From Promethearchaeota archaeon (GTDB lineage Archaea; Asgardarchaeota; Lokiarchaeia; Helarchaeales; RDOG01): a stretch of DNA of 64,000 nucleotides. Under the pieces are notes generated by a model. That model was not told the origin of the DNA, did no database searches, and saw nothing but the letters and a program-made list of their open reading frames with translations. The DNA is taken from positions 308,765-372,764 of the forward strand of contig RDOG01000003.1 of assembly GCA_011365055.1 (NCBI GenBank). The letters run 5' to 3'. Made by a program: the position numbers and the translations under genes. The stretch's first letter is position 1. The number at the start of each line of letters is the position of its first letter. Below are positions 40,701 through 52,700 of this stretch, in pieces.

Positions 40701-43700
40701 GCGTCTTGACCATCTTCAAAAATTTTCACGTAATTATCCGACGTCTCATTATAAATTTCAATAGTAATGTTTTGGGAAGCATCGTGCCAGCATGCTCCAA
40801 AATCAAGATAAAATAACAAATTTTTTGCGCTCGTGATCGTGTCAAGCGTGTAATTAAAAATCACGGAAAAACTTCCTGATGCTTCTAGCGTGCCATACAT
40901 GACATCACCATCGTAATAATAATCATCTGTTTCCAGCCAACACGCAAAATTTTGCCCGGCATCTGTGGCGTTAATCAATTCCACGGAAGTCACGTGTGCG
41001 GCAGCTTGTCCGGGATCCCAGGCATTCCATGCATGCATTCCATCGTTAATGCTGACGAGCGAATCTTTCTCAAATAAATAACTTGACACGTTTAAATCAA
41101 TGTAATCGGCAGAAAGCGCCAACCAGGGTCCAATTGCTCCTGAGGTCTCCATGCTCTCGACTTGAGAAAATGGATGGAGATTACCATTAAGAACCTGCTC
41201 GGAAAATTCTTGGGATAATAAAAATGCTTTGGAACAATTAACCAACTTTAGAACCGTGTCATTTTCCATGGTTTCGCAAGTACTCAATTCGGCATCATGA
41301 CTAAATAGCGAAATGCCCAGCCCACCACTTCGAGCCATCAATAACCAATCTTCTTTTTCTACAACGTGTTCTGCAGATTCCATCATCACTTCGAGTTCAA
41401 CTTGAGATGTTACTTGGTCTTCCATTGCAAGATCTAGTTCAATTACTCCCGAGTCCCAGATGGTCAATTGCACGTAAGCTGCAACTCCCAAAGCACCAGT
41501 TAAGGTAATTAGGAATTGTACCAGCGTGCTCGTGACATGATCCGTTTGCACGATGTTTTCCACCGTGGTATAATCTGATTGATTTATCGAAATTTTTAGG
41601 TTTGCATCCAACCCGTTCACGTCAAACATGGGTCCTGCGGTCAAGTTTGTCCGTAATTCGACAAGTTGCCCGTTCAAGTAGATGGTAAAATCATCTTTTC
41701 CATCATCATCAACGTCTTTTTTTATGACGGAAAAATCCTCTACGGTATCTTCTTGAACATCAAGTGAGCTTTCTTGTCGGTCGATCCATTCATCTTGCAT
41801 GGACTCAAAGGCATCTTCAAGCACGGTCCCTGTCAAGACGGTCAATAAATTTGATAGCATGATCTCGTATGGAATGTCTGGACCTGTATTAATCACTGAA
41901 AAGGAGCCTTGTTTAAGCGGAATGGTTACTGAATCGCCAATGGCAAGTTCATCATTCTTCGCATGCACTTCAGCACCCTCAGGAAGCGTGGTTAAGTCCA
42001 CAGGACACGTGACTTCATAATTTAATAACGATTCTAATACCGTATCTTCTGTTAGAATGATCCCAGGTATCGATAATTCCGTGGTGTAGATCGCCCCGAG
42101 TGCCGTCAATTCTCCAAATGATGCAAATTCCCGTTTATATTCATCAGGATCAAAAGACATGGATTCCACTTTGAATAAATCAAAAGACACGGAATCGTTC
42201 ACACCGATAACGGGAGATATTGCAATAGATAAATTATTATCAGATAAATAGTTTTCTAAATATCCAATTTCCCACCGATAGGTATCATTGACATTGATAA
42301 AGGTTGATGCTTGGCCTTGCACCAAGAACTCATCCATGTCCACCCAAGAATCGTGCACGTGATCCTTCACGTAAAAGTTCAACTTGCTTGCTTCATTATT
42401 CATTGGAGATAGAATGCTCAAGATACGCGCATTCATCGCATGTTCGGGAAGGGTGAAATTAAATACTTTCATTTGTGGAACTAATGCAATAGTCTGCAAT
42501 CGCACGGTATCAGCAAGATAGGGACCAATCGTGATGTTAAGCACGTTTCCAGTTACCACTTTCTCAAATGAATAGGTAATCATGTCCAAATCACCTTTAG
42601 TATAATCATAAAATCCTGCCTCTAGGGCTTCTTCTCCACATGCATCTTCTGCACTAAGCTTGAATCCATTTTGCAGGTTTAGAATTACTTGGTAAGCATT
42701 TCCCGCTGTTACATTCACCGTAAACGTGCTCGTATTATATAACTCCACGTAATCAAGTAACCTGTCTATGGGATCATTTACATAACTTGCATTAAGGTAT
42801 ATTCCTGCATTAATTACTTGTCCATCTTGATACAAGGAAACATTTTCAGAGATTACTCCTTGATAAAATTGGATGCAGGGATCGTGAATGCTCAAGTTTG
42901 GAAAATGAATCAGATAAATTTTATCAGGTTGTAAGGTTCGTGATAATTCTACCATGTAAGTATTATTTCCATCCGTAATATCTTCTATCACGAATTGGTC
43001 AAGATATAAACTGGTCGAGACCTCGTCATACTCAAAGGAGCTGAGTTCAAGCGCATCAATTTCATGAACTTGGCCGATCAGGTGTTCCACGGATGAACTC
43101 ACGTGTTGCTTGATTCGATCTTTTGCATAGCTTGTCTCCCAAGAATAGTCATATGCATCAATATATATTTTATAATTAGCATATCCAGATGCAGTGTTAA
43201 ACATTATCTTATCGGCACCATTAGTATTGGTATTTCGAAATGCTAAATCCGAATATGTCGTGCTTCCTATCGTCACGTCAAACTGGTCAATTGCACAATC
43301 CCAGTCAATTCTAATGGCGTACCACGTATTGGGATCGCTTGTCGTGATGGGTTGCCAGCTTGTTGTATAATAGCTAAAATACTGAGCATTAATACCAAAC
43401 GTGATGACGGGAGTGCCTTGCCCATCCCCAAATAAATTACAGTAAAAGTCCTTCGTATCATCAGTAGTCCGCACCCAAAATTCCAAGCTTCCTTTTGCTT
43501 GGCTGTCAAAGGTCTGGTACATGCCACAATTAGTACTGCTACTTGTATCATTTAACTCTACTACCTTGCCATGACCTCCGACTTCGTCCATGACTTGCAG
43601 CGAGCAACCAGTGGATTCAGTAACATAAAATCCGTCAGGATGAGCATGATTATCATCACTATAAAACGAATATGCTCCAACATAATGTGTGGCTGCATCG

Positions 43701-46700
43701 TCAATCCCGCCATCAAAAGAAAAAGTCAATTGGTTCACTGGTTCGCTAAATTTTACTGCCATGCCAGCATCTTGATCGGGTGAAATCTGTATCGCCGTAT
43801 TGGTACCATTTGCTAATTGATAATATTTGGTCCCTTGATCGTAAAATGGACCATTAGAACCATTCACGGTGGTCCAACCGAATGCTTTCATGCAGTCATA
43901 CAAAGTATCTAAGGTAATATTGGTCCAAGACTCGTAATCTTCTCCGTATAATTCCTGACCGAAATCAAAATTTATGCTACTATAATAAGTACCGTTAATA
44001 TCTACCGTTTCTTTGATTTGATCTCCCAGATCCAGCGTAGCGCCATCGATCGATACCAAGTCATTCAAGTCATAACTCTCTCCAAATACATAATCGCTTG
44101 GAGTAAATCCGCTTGGATATGATTCATCCATGGTCTCTTGCAAGTCTAGATTATCCAAGTACACGGATTCATTCGAGAGACTCTTGATGATCAAGCTAGA
44201 TATGGTCCCTCCATAAGGTGCTTTAGAATGAAAAACACCATCAAGGTACGTGTCTATTGAATCCGCTTGGTCTGAATTCTCGCAAAATGCGAGGGTCACG
44301 TGATGATACCCTTCATCAAGATACAAGTTGATGCTTGCCGTGCCGGTCCCTACTGTTAATGTATCAGAACCGATCCAAACGGATACCTTATTATTTTGAT
44401 GCATGAATTCTAATCTTGCGGATGCATTGGCAGCTATTTTCACGTCAAGTTCAAAAATACCCTTATATAAAGTATCAAATGTCTTTTTAATCTCTCCAAA
44501 TTCTTTCACGTCCAATCCCTGCGACTCGTCCTTGCCATGACGTAGCGCTAACGTGATGTTATAAATCCCATTGGTAACTTCGTATTCATTATATAGAAAG
44601 GTTTGATCTTGATACGATTCAAAATCGTCGGTAAAGGAATTGTATTGCTTTCCGTAAATATAATCTTGAAACTCTTGCGAAAAATACGAGGCAAACGGGT
44701 AAACAATTCCATCTTTTAACACGTATTCAAACGGTCGAATTCCTTCGGAATTCCATAACAATTGCCCGCCGTTTTTCAAAAAGGTCTCCACTAAATTTTG
44801 CCCATTCTCAAAGATTTCTGCCGGAACAACGCCTCCACAAATCATTAAAATTCCCTTTGACGTTTGAAGCGTTCTCAAGATTCCTTCATTATCCACGAAT
44901 TCCACGTCTTCGAATCCTTGTAATCCTAACTCCATGGCAACAGTCATGGCGGGTTCATAGGTCGTGGAGTAAATCCTGATTGGCACGTTCAGTTCATCAA
45001 GTGATTTCATGCTATTGACAGGGGCACCAGTTACCAAGATTTCCTTAGTGATCACGGTACTGTTATAAAATTCGGTCTGGTTCCAATACGCAGAACACGT
45101 CTCATTAATTTTAAACTCGTGTTCGCCGGTTGCATTTTCGAATATGAATGCACTAACATAAAATTTCCTGTATTTTTCTTGCAAGTTCCACGTGGGATAC
45201 TTGTTGAATAATGACGTGGACTCTTGTTCCAATCGTAAAATTAAATCAGTTCCATTTATAACCGAATCACCGTTTCTATCAGTCAACGCGGTGTGGTTCC
45301 CTATGATTTGTAATGTACCATTTACCATGCGTCCCGCCCCTAATCTTAATGCTGTATAAAAATATCCTTGCGGTTCGATGTCATATTCGTGCAGGTTGAT
45401 GCATAACTCGCCATCCAACGGGATGTCTCCATCAGCATCTGTTCGCAAGGTAACCGTTCCTAAATACGAATTATCATCATGCACGCAGGTATACGTGTAC
45501 ACCAAGACGGGATTGTTATTTTTTTCGATACGTATTTCATAAGTTTGATTGGCTTGAAGTTCCACGGGTGTATCTAGGAAGCCCATTAACAAGTCGGAAT
45601 CATCCGTCATGTTCTCGAAGCCCTGCAAGTTAAATTCTCCATCGCCCAATTTTTGGCCTTGATAATACAAGGAATAGCCGATGGGATCGAGGAAGGTGCC
45701 ATTATAAGGATTTTCGAAAAAGAAGGGCATTTGGATTGCGTCAATGGTGACCGTTCTGGGAGCCTGAAATGACTGTAATAATTCGCCATTGCGCATGTTG
45801 AGTAATAGATCTTGCGATCGTTGGTCATTTAACACGATGAGATTGTCCGCCCGATATTCATCATTGAACGCTAAATCGATCCCATCCATTTCCCCATAGG
45901 TAGCGTTGTAATCAAATTCCCAGTCATCCAAAAGGTCTACTTGATAGTTCCATTTATCTTCTAATACAGCTTGCAAGGCAATAGATCTAGCTACGGTCTC
46001 TTCAATCGTTCCATAATCTTCATCAGACACGTTAAGGGTATCTTGGTAGCTCGTGTCATTCAATAAATACATCGGCCACATATCCACGGTGGAAGTGATG
46101 AGCGCATCGCCATATTGATGTTCTATTTCTAATTGTTCTGCGTTGTAGGTAAGCGTGAGACTGGTTAATTGTTCAAGTAACTCTGCTTCGTGTTCGGAGA
46201 TGGCAGGACACTTGGAAAGAGCATGGTATATGATGTTAAAGGTCCAAACGAAGCGCGTGATCGATTCCACCATGGGAATCAAGACGTCTTGTTTAAATTT
46301 CTCATATTCAAATTTACCAATTGGTGTTTTAACTACTTGGTTTTGTTGGCTATTGATTACATCTTCATAATACGAATTGGTTCGGTACTTGTACGATTCG
46401 TATCTAATACAACTAATCTCGTTTCCTTGGGCATCAATGTAAAACCCTTGCTCTCTAATTTGAGTAATTTCATTAGAGAATTTCTGAAAGTTTAACCCAA
46501 TGTCTGCAAGCGTCCATAATTCAAAAATATTTTTTGAATCAAGATTATCAATACCTAATACTTTTTCAATATATTTGCCATATTCATTTGCATGTTTATG
46601 TTCTTTTATGACTTGGAGCTTATCTTTAAACATTTCTTCAACTACTGACCAAATTCCAGATTTTATTCCTCTTTTCTCCTTAAGACTCCAACCTCTATAC

Positions 46701-49700
46701 TCTTTCTGCGTTAAAAATGCATTTTGTGTCGGGTTTTTCGTAAATTCAATCCAATCCAATATTGATTTTATTTTTAATGATTCTTTTGCAGAATTATCGT
46801 AAATCTCTATCAATACATTCTTGTACAGATCTTTTACACCTTTTCTACCTGGTCTGTATGACATTTGGGGTGTTATTAATATTCTTCCATCAGTAAGTGC
46901 ATGAGACGCATAGGTTTCGTATAAAACTCTCATTATGGCTTCAGAGATTCCATTTAAATCATTTTTTTTGAATTGAAGACCTTCCCCAGAACTCTTAATG
47001 CTTTTCACTTCCTTAAACAACGATGATAACTTCAATATATCTCCAAAATTTTGAAACTTGGACTCATCTTCTTTTTTTATGGGCTCCTTATAACTGTTCA
47101 AAATCTGATTGACAACCTTTACCACTGTTTCTTCTATCTCTGTTACTTTATCCCCACTTATTGGATCTATACCATATTTATTAATTACTTCTTGTAATCG
47201 TTTCTTGATAGGGCTCAGCAAGTCTTGCACGTTTTGATATTTGGCTAAAATTGCTTTGAAATTTGCATTCGTACCGAAATCATCAAAAACAAAGAATTTC
47301 AAACTCGTTTTGGGCTCTGCATTTCTGCTAAACGCATCAAAAAATTGTTTGGTAACGGGAATATCTTGCGTTCCATCCGTGGACTTGATTTTCACCTCGT
47401 ATTCATCTCCCATCCACGTAGTGTAATACTTCCCTTGCTCTTCCTTCATCTCGCACAAAATGCCCAAGCCAAACCCATAATCTTCTACCCGAAATTGATC
47501 CGATTCCTCTTGTATCAAATAATTCTTCTGTACCTGTTCTCCATCGCTTGCCAGTTCAATCTGCAAGGTCAATACTTTCGACGGATCTTGCACCCCTCCG
47601 CACAAGTCCCGGAATAACTGCTTGAATTCAGGATATTCCATGAGATCTCGAATATCCATCGATTGAACGTTCCTATAATAAAGCGTGTTATGGTTAATCC
47701 AAGAACCTTCCCTGATGGCATCCGGACCATCCTCTCCATTCGTGTCGACTAGCATCTGGCTTGATCCCCCGCCCACTAGCGGTACCACGATCAACTTGCC
47801 ATCAATGTAGGTGAGCGTGCGTAAACAATGATAGATGTTGCCACCTTTCTTTATCACTGTCGTTCCATCTTCTTGACTTGTTTTTTTATGAAACATGCTT
47901 GCCTTTATACTTGAGGCAGTTGACTTCGCCTCTTGTCTGGTAGTGACTCCATACGTCATGGATTCAAATTCTAATTTATTATAATTCCCATCTAACGCGA
48001 TCTTGCCCTCAGCGTCATAAAAGCGTACTATGTATCTCCCATCCCAATACGGTTTGGTAGACCCGGCTTCAAGAACGTTACCATATGTGTCCACCTCATA
48101 TTTACCTTGCCCCATGTAATATTCCCTGTTGATCTTAATCCTCTTCCCTTTCATAGCATATTCATCAAAATGATCGATGTAATCTTTATATAATTTCTTC
48201 AATTTATCATTGGGCGCATCTCGCCAGAGATCCCACAATCTAGCCACGATCCATGGCTTGTTTGCATCCAACACGTTGCTCATCAAGCTAAACCTGTGTT
48301 GGTCATTGGACTCAATTTCTTGAAATTTCGTGTACCTTTTATTGCTGACATCAGTGCCTGGTTGGTCGTATCGGCTCTTTTCCAGCTCGCATTGTCTCTG
48401 TAAGTACTCTATTTCTTGGATCAGACGCGTTACTTGGTCATTTTCCTTGACTATCCAACTTCCATCCCGCGTTCGTTGTACGTTGCCCGTTGCCAGCAAC
48501 AACTTTTCAAGCGTGAGCTCGTTTGACTGCTTGAAATTAATCAATCTAATAGCAATGACGTTTCCCGCAGCATCGAACTCGGGCACGATGTCACAAAATT
48601 TCAGATATTCAATGGCTATTTCGGAGTTTTTCGTTAATTCTATGCGTTTTCCATTTCGGTTTTTCAATAGCTCCTTTGGCACGTTGCTAATATCAATAGT
48701 CTTTAGAGGTCGTCCATCTGTCCCAAGGATCTTGATAGTGTATTCCTTTTCGTTCAATCTGTCCCCGTTGACCGTGAGGGTAATTTTTTTGTTCTCGCCA
48801 ATTTTAACTTCAATTTTCCCTTCTTCTACTTGGGTGGAAAGGACCCACGTGTTTTCTTGTTTCGTGACCGTTGCAGTTTCCTTTATGAAGTTGTTGGCTA
48901 AATGTTCCAGACTTATCGGTCTCGTTGCTTTCGATTCGGTACTGTAGATGGTCCCATGCTTTTCATCAAAAGACTGGGCAATGACGTAATTTTTACCGTT
49001 GAAATACATGCTCCCGATAAGCGTCCCGTCGTATTGGCTCAAGTACTTATACAGTTTATCAGGTTGCCCAAACAGCTCCCGTTCAAAAAAGACCGATATT
49101 TTTTGGAAATCGTTATATCGCCGATTCTGCGTCGAGGAGACCACTGACACGCGCTCCGACCTACTGTCCAATTCTTGGACATCCGCCCGATCGCTCAACA
49201 CTTTCAAGAGTTTTAGTGCAGCATTGAATCCCAATTGACTTTGATCCATTTCCGAATGCTTAGTCACTAACAAATTAAAGGATTGGACCACGTTTTCCTT
49301 GAGTTCTTCCTTTGTATACCCTTCATTATCAGGCTTTCTAATGACAACCAATTGCACCTGCCCGAATCCCGAACGCGAATCGTCTTGATTAAACGTGTAT
49401 CTTTCCGCTGCGTACATGAGATACGTGTTTTTCCCATCCTCATATTTCAAAATCAATCCTTCATCACTAAGATCGACGTGTGCCATGTCTTCTCCTAACC
49501 GGATGGAATAAATTCCGAGTTCGGCTTGCGCCTCAAAATGTTTGTTCATACAGTCTCCGAGCTTTGCTTTTAGGTCTGTTTCAATGTCTTGCATGTTTTT
49601 ATTTTCGGAGCAGAATTTTGCCCATACCGCCCTTGACAACGAGTTTGCTAACTTGTAGGCGTCCTCCGCGTTGCCGTTGCCAGTGTCCCGAACTTGAGGC

Positions 49701-52700
49701 GTGACGGAATCGATCTTATATCTATCTGCAATTTGTAATTGGCCATCCAAGTACTTGGATTCTAGCTCTTTAATCATTATATATTCAAGTTCTGCAAGAA
49801 CTTCTCCAGTCAAACCAATTTTTGCTTGTTCAAATTCCTTTTTTAGAAAATCTAATTCTATCATAACTGTATCTTTTTTCGTTCTTGTTATTCCATCAGA
49901 ACCCTCAACGATTTTATTTTGATCAATTATACCATGCGTTGCATCAAGTGATCCTTGCTCATCTCCAGCTTTTTTAATAATTTCATTAATCTTAGAATAC
50001 ATCTTGAATAATGCATTGAAACTATTTTCTGATAATCCTTTACCTTTATATTTTTGTAATATTTTTATGACTTCATCATATTGCTGGGCATTCGTTAACG
50101 TTCTTGCATCATACCCCCCATCTTTCTTGACTCCATCCTTTAATCCATGCAAGACCTTTCCATCCTTTTCCGATAAAGCGAAAGCAGGTAAGGCTCTTAG
50201 CATGCCAAATGCATTAGCAACTCCTTCATCAGGATCAAAATACTTGGTTATCAAACTTAACGCCCAATCATCTTCTATCCTTAGGTTCCCCAACACGACT
50301 AACTCAGGCAATGACCTGCCAACCTCTCGCAATTCTCCCAAGAACTTCTTGAGGCTCGTTGACTCTCCTGCAAGATTCAGTATGAAATGACCCCGATTCT
50401 GCTCAGATCCCGTCTTGGCATCTTTTGAGTAGATCAATTTTATGTATTCCTTTAACACGTCATCTTGCTGAATCTTATTACCTTTAATAGAAGATAGCGA
50501 GCAATCCATTTCGTCGACCCCAAAGGTAATGCTAAACGGTTTCTTTACAAAAATTGGAGATTGTCCAATCTTGCCTTCAGGTTCTTGACTCAAAATTTTA
50601 GCGTCCACCAAGCCACTTGAAGTGCTAGAACTAAACACTCCAACGACTCGACCAGTTTTTTCCACCAGTTCCACGCTAAATCCATACTTTTGAAAATCAT
50701 TAATATTATTTCCAAATGCTTCTTTTACAAGCGTGTACCCTTCATCTTGAAGACTCAATGCACTAACTAACGCATTTATCTCTTCTTCAAGCCTCGATAA
50801 TTCCGTCCCTACGGTCCTAAAGTGCCCATCATTATCCTTACACGTTTCGAAATATTTTTCCATTTTCGCATTTAATTTATTTTGTATGGAAGTTCTATCC
50901 AACACATCAACGTTGAGATTTTTAAGCACGTCTCCCACGCTCTTGGGTGTAGTCAAAAAGCCGACGGTCGTTGTACCACCTAATTCTCTCACGTTATCTA
51001 CATTCGACCTCCAATCCTCGAACTTTTCTTGCCTTAAATTCGTATCCATTGTCTTGTATTCTTCGTAAAAACGAGTACGCATCAGGTCCATGTCAAAAAC
51101 CTTGTTTTGCGTTGGAGATTTCAGTCTAACATAATCAAAAAATCTTTGAACGCCCGTGTATTTTACGGATTCAACGTCTCCAACATCAGAACCGTACCTT
51201 TGACTTTGAGGCGATAATTCTTGATTTGCATCACCATCGCCAACGGGTTGCTGGATGGTCGGCACGGACGGAATCTGAGGTAGAGCCGGTCCTTGAGCAG
51301 GATTCATGACCGACTGCAAGTATTGAATCATTGAAAAAAGATTCTCTTGTCGATAACTGGCAGCAGTTAAAGATGCACCTTCCAGTTCCAAGTTGGCCAT
51401 CATCTCAAGCTCATTTCCTCCAGTAATAACGTGGTCTCCGAACATTATACCACCAGTTGCAGCAAAGATGCTCATCAACTCAACTACAATCAACAACCAA
51501 GCTTCAGTCTTTCCTTTAGATAACACGAAGCTTATCACCAACATCATGGCAATGATCATGATGACGAATAACGTGATCAAGTCGATGGCTTGTTGTGGTG
51601 CTATGGGAACGGTACTTGTGCGTACTTTAGAGTCACCTTCCTCATAATATTCGTATATTGTATCTATACTCCCGTTAATCACTATGGTTTGAGGTGCGAC
51701 CTTAATCAGACCATGTGACCGTTTTTCATAATCGGCAAACACTTTTTCAATCATTTTAGCTTGGTAGGTAGACTGAAGAATTCCAAAGGCGCTATCATCA
51801 CCATCACCAATTTGAAAGAGTGTGGGTTCTTTTTCCTCATAATCCGAACTTTCTGTATATTGAAGTAATGCCATTTCGTAAAGATTCTGTTCGTCTACAA
51901 CCATGAACGTGTCGTTTACTTGTTGTGCTGCCATGTAATTCAATATAAGTCTCGCATCGACTCGATCAAGACGGTGTAAGTTACTCAAGGTTTTCGTCAC
52001 GACTAACGTCATGCGCATGGCATTGCTTGCCTGCTTATCTTTTAGTTTGTAACATCCTTGCTCGTTAAATTCCACTTCAGAAAGTAATTTATTCGTCAAT
52101 TCATCTAAATTGAAGATCCTCGTCATTAAGGTGTGGGACATGTCAAATTCCCGATAAGTGACGTTCATGACCAGTGCCATCAGTTCAGATACATAATACA
52201 TGTCATTAACATCCATGCCCAAGATCACGTCATTTTGATAATACGGAGTTTCTGAGTCCCACGACAATTTAATCTTACCTGCAGAAGCCTGAACGTCATG
52301 ACTTAACCCAAAATTCAAAGATAAATTAGATAAAAATTCACCGAATTGATCCCCTAACAAGATTTGCATGGTTTTCAAAGCATAGAAACGCATTTCAAGG
52401 TGATCCCTGAACAAATTTTCTCGAGTTAACACGGTCTGCTTCCCCTCCCGGAGAGTTGCTAAGAAATCATATGTGGATTCTATTGATATGAATTCCACGA
52501 ACAAGTCCATGTTAGCTTGCAAAAATTTTTTTCCCTCAGGTAATTTTGATAGCAAATCTGCCACGAGATAACAATTTATAATATTGGGAATTTCGCCCGT
52601 GCCTACCCGCGTTTCCTTAAATCCATGATATGTTAAATATTGCAAATAATCTAACATCAATTCCATGTCAACCTTCTCTAAATCTTCCGAAGACAGCGCG

